A stretch of DNA of 64,000 nucleotides from Leptodontidium sp. MPI-SDFR-AT-0119 (lineage: Eukaryota; Ascomycota; Leotiomycetes; Helotiales; Leptodontidiaceae). The notes below the pieces were generated by a model that saw only the letters and a program-made list of their open reading frames with translations, ran no database searches and was not told the origin of the DNA. Positions 25,074 to 35,171 of the stretch are shown piece after piece. Position 1 is the stretch's first letter, and each line of letters starts with the position of its first letter. The stretch is from the NCBI GenBank assembly GCA_020726505.1, contig JAHLEZ010000011.1, positions 2,170,001 to 2,234,000 of the forward strand, read 5' to 3'. Made by a program: the position numbers and the translations under genes.

Positions 25074-27524
25074 ATGGAAACAGTCGATGACAACCAAGCC
25101 AAAGAGCCCGAAAGCTACTAAGATGCGGCAATCCGTAAAGAGTACGAATCTTTCAAGGCTGAACGGCAATACCTCGAGGAAGCGCATGAGCGACACTTCA
25201 AAGACGACTCTCCAACCCCGAATGTCGAGCACGTGACTGCAATCTCATCCAGCCTTGCCCATCGAAAACAGTTATGCGATGTGTGCTTGAAAGTCGCAAA
25301 GACGATATCAAATGTCTTGCTCCTCTTCAACAGCGGAATAGATTGGGGGCCGTTTATGGACGGTTATTGGCCTCCATGACCGACGCCATAGGATAGGGTT
25401 CGAGACCACTATATCGTTGGGAATCGATTTATCCCACTAGAGTATATACGACCGGGATTTATGCTTCCAACTAATGTCATCTAGCATCACCTGAAGGTGG
25501 ACGATCTCGTCAAATCGGCGGAAAGTTGCTCGTTGTGTGAACTGCTGCGTGTGGCGTGTGTTATGGACTCATTCCGAGAGGACGAAGCATTTGATCATTC
25601 AAGAGAACCTCTGGGAGAGATTCTTACCGGAATCAAGCGGGGCAAGGGGAGTGCTTTGTTTGATAGACTTTCTTGCCAGCTTTCGCAAAGCCAAAATTCT
25701 GCGTACTTGATGCTTTGGAACGATTCAAGTCAAGGAGAACCACCTTCCAATGGTGGATTCAAACTCAGCCATGTTCGTTTGTTATGGGAACGACCCAAAA
25801 TGGAAGTCACTCCCAATGAACGGAAGACTGTCTTCACTAGACTTCAGGTTTTCCACTCTAGAGGTATATTCCCTGCTTCCTGAAGTTAGATGTCGAATAC
25901 TTACAATTTAATAGATTCGGCTCCAAAATTGACTCCATACATCTCATCACATCGACCATTACATGATTCTGGCTCCCCGCATGCATTCGGATTGATGGGC
26001 GAGTGGTTCCAAAATTGCAAGAGCAACCATCCAGTATGCAGACAGACAATATCAAGTGAAACCATGAGTGCTTCCGAACGGCACAAGCTTCCAACTCGCC
26101 TAGTGGACGTAGGTCCTCCTGGATCAAACGTCGAGCCCTGCTTAGTCGAGACGACAGGACATCCCGATGGGCAATGGGTTGCACTCAGCCACTGCTGGGG
26201 AGAAGTACAAAACCACCCCTTGAAAACAACGAGAGATAATCTAGTGGAGCGACTGGCTGGGATCCCACCATCTTCGATGCCGAAGTCTTTCATGGATGCG
26301 GTCGCAGTGACGAAAGCTCTTGGTCTTCGATACATCTGGATCGACTCCCTTTGTATTATTCAAGAGGATGAAGATGACTGGCTTGCTGAGTCGAAACACA
26401 TGGGAAGCGTTTACGAGGAAGCCGTTTTGACAATCGCTGCTTCTTCAGCAGAAAATTCTACCAAGGGGTTGTTCATCCGGAGATCATACGCCGAGCTCGA
26501 AGTTCCTACTGTTCAGGTCCCATTCATCAACGAACGGGGCCCAGGAGGTGTCTCTGAGCAACTGGGGGAATACTCCATTGGCATGGAATGGAGACATGAG
26601 CCGTTCATGAAAGAACTGGACCCCATGGACACAGCCCTATCCAAGCGAGGCTAGGCCACCCAGGAATGGATTCTATCACGTCGCATCATCCATTTCCTCG
26701 ATAATGGGATGGTATGGGTTTGCAAATCCCACGCAGAAACAGAGACTGGGTATTACATCGTTGGACGAGGTCTTCCCAGGGAAGAACTGAGCAACGAATG
26801 GGGTCAGATTGTCCAAGAGCACTCCAGCCGACTCTTCACTTATGCAAGGGATCGACTCATATCCTTAGATGGTCTTGCGAGCAAATACAGGCATTTAAAA
26901 CCTCAAGACGATTTCTATGCCTTTGGAATTTGGGGAAGCGACATGCCGCTACATCTTCTATGGAGTCCGAGAATGCTTCCATGGGAGATCAAAGATCAAC
27001 CTTGGTCTTGGGCCTCCTGTCCTCGCGAAATTTGGTTCAGGGTTCGGCAGATAGCTACGCGCCATGATTGTGAATCATTCAAATCGCAATGCAGTATTCT
27101 CCAAGTCGATCTAAAGACAGGTATGCTGAAGTTGATGGCGCGAAAGAAGGAGATCCACTCAAACTTGACGCGGAAGTTCGAGTTCGACCCCGAAGATGAG
27201 CACAGTTTCCTCCGGGAAAGAGCGAATCACCTGACGGGGTGTTATATCACAATGTCGGACACACACATAGAACCGTTCGGCTGGGCTGTGTTTGATGATG
27301 CTCGGCGCGGAGGCTCTATCTTGAAATCGCGAGAAGACCAACATATCTACTTTCTCTATCTGAGTGATGTTGAGTTTTCAACACCTCCATATTCCGAATC
27401 GTACGGACTCCTGTTGGGGGAAGCACCCCACGGGAAAGAAGGGTTCTTGAGGATCGGAGTTGCGGCAATTTCCAGATATAGTTGGATCAAAGACGAACCT
27501 GAAGTTGACGTGACCATAATTTGA
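25074..27524 (+). pseudogene. HET-domain gene with two premature stops
   Basis: The ATG at 25074 (METVDDNQAKEP) is followed in the same frame by TAA at 25119-25121 (codon 16). HET-protein N-terminal sequence then continues (YESFKAERQYLEEAHERHF, LCDVCLKVAKTI). After an intron ending at CATCTAG (about 25484) come LVKSAESCSLCELLRV and, after a 51 bp intron (25864..25914), the HET core: WVALSHCWGE, LGLRYIWIDSLCIIQEDEDDW, SVYEEAVLTIAA. At 26652-26654 a TAG replaces the near-invariant Trp of the RGW-x2-QE motif (SKRG-stop-ATQEWILSRRIIHF). The frame then stays open to 27524 with WSWASCPR. Two independent stops argue for inactivation. The 5' splice site of the first intron is not resolved. Intact relatives trigger incompatibility cell death. 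Confidence 0.82.
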
Positions 27525-27958
27525 TGTCGGCTAGATCAGCCTGGTTTCCATGACTTTCACCCTTTGCTGGTTATGCGAAAGGACGACTCGTACGAACTGT
27601 TTCGCCACGGATTAGTGAAATACATCGAGAAATGTCAGAATCTATCTCCCATAGTAGATTTTAATACCTTGGCAACATTGCATAACATAACTCCTTGTAC
27701 GTACTTCGTTATGGTAAACTTTCCTTCAGGGAATATTTCTAGGATAATTTAGGTGGTATAAGTACCTGTTGGCTGTTATTTAGGTAATATTGCTCGCATT
27801 GTTTAGTACAAAAGAATACTACCTTCAATATCGAAAAATAAGTCATCATGAAACTTTGCAAAATGATGTCTAGAAATATTGAGGAGAAATGTGACAAGAT
27901 AGAATATATGCTTATCGGCCCTATGCTAACACATTCAAGAAACCTTCGCAGTTGACCA
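27525..27958. other. Intergenic, convergent 3' ends
   Basis: AT-rich 430 bp between the HET pseudogene and the 3' end of the catalase-like gene. No gene is seen. Confidence 0.5.
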
Positions 27959-28940
27959 CTACTCCGCGTACTCAGCAGCTCTGCGCTGCTTGCCCGAGAT
28001 CAGATATATTGCTGCCCTCATCTCCAAAAGTGGATCATTCGATGGTCCAACACCCTCCACGCGTGGAATGGGATCAAAGATGATATACTTCTGCTCCTTT
28101 AAGTTCTCTGGGACAATAGCATCCAGCGTAAACTTTCCAAGTTCCACAACAGGTCTGTCTGCTGGCCAATGGACTGTAGCATCGTCTGTCACATCGCCCT
28201 CCGCAGCGACTTGCGCAACAAGCTTGAAACCGATCGGGGCCTTGACAACACGTTCCTCGAGTTCGTCTTGAAGATAGTTGGGTCCTTTCTCCTTCACAGC
28301 CTCGGTATCGAGACTCTGCACACCCGCATCAGGAATAAACTGGTATCGAATGAAAGTCTCCTTTCCAGCAGCGTCGATAAGCTTGAAAGCCGTGACGCTG
28401 AAGTACTCCAACGTCGCGAAACTGACAGGCGGCGGTTTGGGAGCTTGCACAAAAGCCATTGCTGGTGGATGCGATCCGAGGAATTCTCCAACTGTCCCGC
28501 CCATCAGGCTCTGCAGGAACTCGAGGAATTCAGCTCCCGTGCGGGTAGGGAAGAAGGGCACGGAGTGGCTGACGATATCGGTGTGCTTGCGGCCTCCGAG
28601 GTGGAATCGGATGGCTATTCCTCGTGGGTCGCTGTTGGGATCGGTGTCTGGGATGTTGGGGATTCCAGTAGAGTTGGAGAAGCGAACCCAGATTGGTGTG
28701 CTTGGGTTGTTGAAGTGTGGTGCTGTGGTGAGTTTCTTGACCTCTTCTGAAGGGGTGAATGTTCCGCTGTAGATTTGTCCTTTTGCATGTGCTGAAGATA
28801 CTTGTTAGATGGTAGTATTTGGAGTATATCTGGTGGAGCTTACCTGGTCGATAACCTGGGTGCTTGCCAAAAACAGCTTGGAATCCTGCTACCACATCGG
28901 CAGCTGTCTTCATCAACACTTCATCAGTAGGGAAAGGCAT
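27959..28940 (-). CDS. SrpA-type heme catalase-like peroxidase
   Basis: Two exons, complement(27959..28791, 28844..28940), with a 52 bp GTAAGC/CAG intron; 309 aa. After MPFPTDEVLMKTAADVVAGFQAVFGKHPGYRP comes the catalase active-site histidine in AHAKGQIYSGTF. PIWVRFSNSTGIPNIPD then carries the distal Asn, followed by DPRGIAIRFHL. Length is close to the small (about 300-350 aa) catalase-related class rather than the 500-700 aa canonical catalases. The family binds heme and breaks down or uses peroxides. There is no signal peptide or C-terminal peroxisome signal (ends AAEYAE), so it is probably cytosolic. Family assignment is good; physiological peroxide or organic substrate is unknown. Confidence 0.88.
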
Positions 28941-31006
28941 CTTTGATTACTTTAACGCAGATATTCGGGTAGATGTCAAACGAGTGGAGTATGTAATGTT
29001 TGACGGAAAGCCTCTGGCCTTTATATACCTGACCCCGTGGAGCCTTGTCTCTGGAACTCAAATACTTACTACGCACCTAACATAGCGGCTGAATTCGTCC
29101 ATTATGTATCGCGGTTCGTCATCAGTATCCAAGGCCACCAAAAGCTATCATTGGGTGTACAAACATCATTAATCAGCACTCCCGCATACCCGGAACAATT
29201 TCTAAGCCTGGCGACCAATTGCACCACTGAGAACTGGAATGACCCCTCAGATGCATATGCGGTGTCATATCTCCGCCGAATCATGAATGCCGGATTAGAA
29301 TTCGCATGCCTAGAGGATAGCCTAATTCAAATTGTAATGCGGTTTGGGATGTTCGATCAAATCCCTAAAGGGGAAGTAATGGATCCGCTCGTGGAATTCG
29401 GCACGACATGCGAACGCTGTAGCCTGCATGCACCGTATACTAGGGTATGTACCACCGAAGTAAAGAAAGCCCAAAGCGGGGTTAGATGTAGCTTGCATGA
29501 GTCTGGACCGTGGCATGTGCTTTAAGACGAAGAGTTTCGATGGTGATAAGAACAACACAGCAGAATTGGTAGAGCAGGATCCGTGGGGCCAACGGAATTT
29601 TGGGTGGGTAAAAATACGTACGTGTGATATGGCCAACAAGGGGATGGGAGGTAGAAAACTGGTGAAGTACGGAAGGTACAATTTCTTATGACTACTCTCC
29701 ACTCGGTTAGAGAAGCAGTACCCATGTTAATATAGATCGCAGGTGATATGTACTGTATTCTAGGCCTTGATCGCTGGGTAAAGTCAGCGTGCTGTGGCAG
29801 CTCGCGAAACTCGGTTACAGTGGGCTCCTTCGCTTATTTCAGGGGGGACTCGCTAAAAAGAGTGACCAACCATCTTTGTTTGATTCCCCCCCACATGTAA
29901 AACAAAACAAAGGGGTATTTAATATCTAAGTGAGGCCTCGAAAAGGTCTTTCTCTGAACTTAAATATCATCCTGAATCGCGATTCTAAGTTTCACCTCTC
30001 AGAAATATCCGCAGCTGACGAATATTAGTTCCCTTGATTGAAGAAATTGCTTCCAATATCCACTACTGGCTCAACTTCCTCATCAAAGGAAAGTCCAAAA
30101 CCGTATGAACTGGGAATCTTCAGGTTCTAGAGCAACGATACGTGTTCCCCAGAATTGTTACGGCTACGCGGCATGACGAGCTTACATGTAGTGGGCCAGG
30201 TGAGCTTTTCCTGCCAACGGGAAAACTTCAACTACCTGGTTCCATTTCATATCCACGCTGACTGCGCTACTTCAAGCCTTGGTCCTTGACTTAGGGCTTA
30301 TGCTAGTTACGCCTCATTGTTACTTAAGCTTGCCCCATCGTTGAGGCTTGATCGTACCCATTGTCCTCCTCGAGAGGTAGACAAGCGAGAAACGTTGTGG
30401 TAGGGAGGGTTGCGGCACAGTTGTCTACCCAACTCTGAGATCCTGAACGAGCACGGAGCCTAAGAAGGATATCTTTGGCATAATTCCAAGCAACTCGTGT
30501 ATCTTCACTTCCTTGAGGAAATTCCCTGAAACTCGCGCAAGAATCAGCGTACACGATATGTCAACAAAAGAGGTTGCCAAGACATATCCTTGGACAGGCT
30601 GGTGGGGCAATGGCGGGGTAATTTACCCCGCTTCTCACCAGATTCGAATTGATGTAAGTCCTCACTTAAACACCAACCGAAGGTAAAATTAAATGAGATT
30701 CATCTTCCTAAAGTGTTGGGTGATTTTATTATCATAGGGCATCATACCTCCAAACGTTTTTGATACTCGCACTAAGGTGTGAAAGTCGCCGAAGATCTTC
30801 ATCGGACAGTACAATTCGGGTGCTTGAGCATTTGTACGACGGAGTTGGGGAAGTTCCGTAGGACAAAAACCTTAGCTTTCATTCCTCCCCGAAGCATCTC
30901 TCTCCTGCTTCTTTCCGTTTTCAATTTATAATTTCTCATCCCCAATCAATCAGAACCTCCTCTGCCCGTCTCAAATCATCTCGAATCCTCTCGACTCACA
31001 GTCACA
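28941..31006. other. Long intergenic region, no supported gene
   Basis: About 2 kb between divergent catalase-like and cupin genes, holding both promoters. Apart from the TATA box near 29025, only ORFs without ATG starts or protein character are present (for example 29037-29525, which begins with GTG). No repeats were recognised. Confidence 0.5.
29021..29030 (-). promoter_or_regulatory. TATA box of the catalase-like gene
   Basis: Reads AGGTATATAA followed by AGG on the minus strand, about 85 bp upstream of the ATG at 28940. Position and sequence fit a core promoter. Confidence 0.5.
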
Positions 31007-31662
31007 ATGTCCGATCGTCCTCTCCTGCCCAACGGCCTGCCCGACGTCCAACGTCTGATAACCAGTCACGACTCCTCGGGAAAAGCCATATTCTCCCAAG
31101 ACCTCCCTTCAGAATCATCATTCCGCCCAGTCAGCCTCGGCGCAAATCTCTTCCTGGGATACACTACGAAGGGGTTTCCGGTAGATCTGAATGCTGAGAA
31201 TGCAAGCGCCGTGCCAAAGGATATCCAGAGCTACGAGAAAGATTTGAATTCTCCACCTGGGGGACTGAGTATCACGAATGGTAAGCTACTTTATGGTAGT
31301 TTGTATTCGGTATTGAGTAATTGAGACTGACAGCTATGCGAATAGGAACCGTACTCCGCTTTGTGGATTTCGCACCGTCTAGGGAACCTTATATGCATCG
31401 CACGGAGTCAATTGATTATGGTGTCGTTCTCGAAGGTGTCATGGAACTTATACTCGATTCGGGCGAGAAGAGAATAATGAGGAGGGGAGATGTGTGCGTC
31501 CAGAGAGGGACGATGCATGCATGGAAGAATGTCACGGAGAATGAGGGGTGGGCCAGGATGCTGTTTACGTTGGTGGGTGCTGAGAAGGTTGTTATTGGAG
31601 GACAGGACTTGGGCGAGGATCTGCCTGGCAGGATCGGTGACAAGGGGCCAGGCAATAATTGA
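31007..31662 (+). CDS. Small cupin-domain protein
   Basis: Two exons, 31007..31280 and 31346..31662, with a 65 bp GTAAGC/TAG intron; 196 aa. The single beta-barrel cupin occupies about residues 95-175. Motif 1 reads PYMHRTESIDYGVVLEG and motif 2 GDVCVQRGTMHAWKN. These keep the His, Glu and second His ligands expected for a bound divalent metal. The N-terminal 90 residues hold an extra strand region (FRPVSLGANLFLGYTTKGFPVDL). Similar fungal and bacterial cupins lie near oxidative or polyketide genes but often have no proven reaction. No targeting signal is seen. Reliable as a gene; function open. Confidence 0.85.
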
Positions 31663-32177
31663 TGGATATGGGAGAGTCTAATCATGCTAGAGGGGGTTCT
31701 ATGGTATGTGGCTATCTAATGGAAACGCCTCTCATGATCGAAGCCGTTCTAGATTTACTTTAAGTTTTGATAGGCTTTCCGACCTTGGAGGCTGTTCTTC
31801 CTGCATCTGCAGAAAGCGATGCCAGTTGTCCCATTAGTGTGCTTCACGTTTGATCTGCATGCTTCAGCTCTCCTTCTCTGCACCGTTCACCAATGAGAAT
31901 CACCCGCCGCACTCTCTCCGGAACTCTGTGGTCCATTGAGTGTCTACTGTCGTTCTTGCAAGAGCGTCAGGTGCCGACGATCTTCTGTCCTACTCTTTGA
32001 ATCTTATGGGCTGGGAAATTGTGACACCGGTTTGATCGTAAACAGATTGCATTACCCGAAACCCTCAAAAACTAGCTACGGAAACAAAACGTAAAGCAGG
32101 CATTTCATCAGGACAGGACCGCAACGACGGAACAGTAAAAAGAAAAAGAAACCTATATTTTCACGATCACATTCCCT
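31663..32177. other. Convergent intergenic region
   Basis: About 515 bp between the 3' ends of the cupin gene and the next minus-strand gene. No feature recognised. Confidence 0.4.
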
Positions 32178-33158
32178 TTACCAGTCTTTCTCGTGCTCTG
32201 CGGCTTTCCGATCAGCAGCGGCAGCCTCTGGTCCAAAGTCCTCCTCCTGTAGCGGCTGCTCCAAAAATTGCAAGTCCTGAGCATCAGGGGCGGTATCTTC
32301 CAAAGGTTCTTCATCTGCGGAGTCAAACTTGAGGTCACCAGGCGCAGTGTTCTTCTCCCCCTGGACATCGTTGTCCCCGATGGGTTGCACATGCACAGCC
32401 TGTGGACCATCGCCATCCACAAAGACAAAGTCATTTCCCTGCTTGAGCATAGGGGCAGGACGAGAAGCCATTCGAGCCGTGAAGTTTGGCCCTTTTGGCG
32501 GTGGGTTGAATTTGTATTTTGTCGTAGCAGTGAGAGTCTCGATGCCGCCGCCATGAGGGATGAAGTACATGGGGAGGATCTTCCATCTCTTACCGCCTTC
32601 TTCGATATGGCCCCACAAGCAGAAGTCGTCGCGGAAGATAGGCTTGATCATCTCGCCTCCTTTACCACCTGGCGGTGTGTGCGAGGCAAAGCCAACGAGG
32701 AAAGCCTTCTGTCCTTGGTTGTACTTTGGTATGTCACCCTCCTTGGCGTCGCCGTCGATCATGAATGTCAACTTGTCGCCGGTGAACTTGGAGTCTTGCT
32801 TGAACGGCTTCTCTTGGAAGTTGATCTCTAAGCATCGTCTGTTAGCCCAGGCCTCGAAACTGAATAGGGATAGATGGTACTCACCCAGAAGCCGTCCTTC
32901 GACAGTTGCGTTGGGGATAATGTTGCCTGGAAACTTCTGAGAGGATCGTGGATCAACGACATCGGCCATAAAGTCAGGTGTGGGATGAGTTCCTGGCTTC
33001 TTCTGCTTCTCAGATGCGTAGTTGATCTTGCTCCAGTGAGCAACGATAGTCCTCCAAGGGGTACTAGCGGGTGCTGTTCCTTGTGGATGGGGACTGTCTT
33101 CGTGAATTGCCCAGATGACAGTCAAGGGGCAATCACCAGAATCGAATGGAAGAACCAT
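32178..33158 (-). CDS. Conserved fungal protein of unknown function
   Basis: ATG at 33158 (MVLPFDSGDCPLTVIW). An uninterrupted 326-codon ORF hides a canonical intron at 32828..32884 (GTGAGT...CTAAC...TAG, 57 bp, no stop, divisible by three). Splicing gives 307 aa and replaces a poor stretch with RLLEINFQEKPFK. The body is polar, with FLVGFASHTPPGG, FRDDFCLWGHIEEGGKRWKILPMYFIPHGGG and an acidic C-terminus (EEPLEDTAPD, EEDFGPEAAAADRK). There is no signal peptide or membrane segment. The WGH and IPHGGG patches look conserved, but I do not know the family. The splice decision rests on the consensus sites. Confidence 0.75.
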   Translation of the reverse strand: MVLPFDSGDCPLTVIWAIHEDSPHPQGTAPASTPWRTIVAHWSKINYASEKQKKPGTHPTPDFMADVVDPRSSQKFPGNIIPNATVEGRLLGEYHLSLFSFEAWANRRCLEINFQEKPFKQDSKFTGDKLTFMIDGDAKEGDIPKYNQGQKAFLVGFASHTPPGGKGGEMIKPIFRDDFCLWGHIEEGGKRWKILPMYFIPHGGGIETLTATTKYKFNPPPKGPNFTARMASRPAPMLKQGNDFVFVDGDGPQAVHVQPIGDNDVQGEKNTAPGDLKFDSADEEPLEDTAPDAQDLQFLEQPLQEEDFGPEAAAADRKAAEHEKDW

Positions 33159-35171
33159 TTTGCACCTGTACGTATTGTTTGTGAATAGGATATGGTGGAA
33201 TAGTCTGAGGACAACGAGAACCTTGGATCAGCTTCTTTATGGAAATCCCATGGGTATATATAGCCAAGCGAGATCAAGTCAATGGGCTAAGCTTGTACGA
33301 CTTGCGACTACGTACAGCACTCCTTCTCGAAAGTCATAACCTATTAGGTATGCATGCATCTGAAACACCGTCTGCATCTTGTTCAGCCAGCCATTTGAAG
33401 GATCAGTTGCTCAAACCTGGCGAGGCTTGCATGCTCAAGTTCAAATGAAAGTGCAAAATCGAAGAGTGGAAGTCTGGGCTGATCTTGACCTATTGATCAA
33501 ACACTTAACATATTTTGTCATTGAATCCACTGGCTTGATGAAGTGGACGTATTCAGATAATCGAACAAAACACGTAGGAAGTTTCCAGCTTGGGAGTCAG
33601 TACAAAGTCAATACTATTACTTGCTAGAGAGTCCAGATTGCGTCCACCCCCGACAACAACACCACTCAAAGAGATTGGACAGATGGGACAAGTAGTTTAC
33701 AAGACACCACGCATGGTGGCAAGAGGAATTAAGTGGCGAGAAAAGGAATTAGTAGGCAACGACAGAGGAGCAACAGTTGCTGCCCCTAAGTTCAGCGATG
33801 GATTTTATGTTTCCGCCTTCTTTGCCCTGCTGAAGTGCGATATTGGCTATAGGCAATTCTGGTCGCTGGCCTATGGGATTTTGGAAAGGCCAATGATCAG
33901 CATAAGCTTTCAAGCAAGCTTCGAGCAAGCCGCACCACAACCTTCTTTCAGCTCGCCTTAAACCCCGCCACTACAATCCCATAGGCTATCCTCACAGGGC
34001 TGGAGGTTACCCCGCTTCTTCCCGTTTCTGTCCGTCCCTACGGAGTATATGGCTTGTCTGGATGTCTGTCAATTGATGTCTGGGCTTTTTGTGGCTGCCC
34101 AATTGATATCCCATTTGTCAGGATGGAGCTAATCAGAAACTGGTCCTCTATCTCGCTTCAAGCCAGAGCTAAATCCCCAACCTGCTCGCTGTTGTCAACA
34201 GAAGAACAGATCTGACCTGATGTGTCAAAATCCTCAGACTTCAGCTTCTTCGAGGCAAGGCTCGACGCCAAAAGCAGCCACGAGGTGTGGAAGTTTGGCC
34301 AGGCTCTCAGCAATGATGGACGTGTCCGCATTTCAATCATGGTGAATTCTGAGACAGCAATGCGGCATGGAAATTTTCTGACGGGAAGCTATATCAAGAC
34401 TGCTATTGTCCTATTAGATATGTTCGATCAGACACATGTCATACCCAGTTCAGTCAGCCACTGGAAGTCAGGTCTTTTTCTCAGTGTAATTGGACTTGCT
34501 GGAATGTCAACACATCAGCCGACTTAGTTGACGCATGATTGGTATTCCAGCAGGGAAAAGTAACAACCTGTATTCAAATCTATAGCCGATCTTGTCGTTT
34601 CGAGTGTTGAGAACACAAGTTGGACAGGTATTGAGATCTTGAGATGCAAGCTAAACATCGAATTTGCTAATTTACTAGTGTTTGCTTGTTGACACATGAC
34701 ATATGTTTTGCCGGCCTTTTTCATGGTCTACGACTACTGCATATCTTTGACAATCAATAGAGAGTATAATTTCATCGGACTCCTGGTCATCAATCATCAC
34801 ATAATCCCCTCCTCACAGTGCCAAGACTTTCTCTCCTTCACTTCAAAGTGACATCTGATATGCCTCCATATTAACATGCCTCATTGGACAATTCCCAGTC
34901 TTGTGTGATTGGAGAATTCTGCCTCGTCATGGCTGTGGCGTACAGGGTTTCCTAATCCGTCACCGAGCAAAGGTTTCAGGAGGGGATGACAGGCTTTAGC
35001 GAGCTATGACCCCTGAACGGTCGGCGCATTCCATCTTCACAGCCCCAGGTTTGCTCTTCATCCATTTTCCTTCATCTTCATCCTCACGTTCTTCTGATCT
35101 GGATTCAAATTGAAATTTGCCGTATTTAAGGTATCTTTATTTCTATTGACTTCGATATAAACTTCTAAGTC
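33159..35171. other. Long intergenic region, no supported gene
   Basis: About 2 kb between divergent genes. Apart from the TATA box at 33252-33262, only ORFs without convincing starts or protein character were seen on either strand (for example 33590-33961 and 34222-34527, the latter starting with GTG). Confidence 0.5.
33252..33262 (-). promoter_or_regulatory. TATA box of the gene starting at 33158
   Basis: Reads CTATATATACC on the minus strand, about 95 bp upstream of the ATG. A good core-promoter candidate. Confidence 0.5.

Noticed and set aside
29037..29525. 162-codon plus-strand ORF
   Set aside because: Begins with GTG, has no recognisable protein features and no flanking exons.
34222..34527. 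101-codon plus-strand ORF
   Set aside because: No ATG start and no family resemblance.
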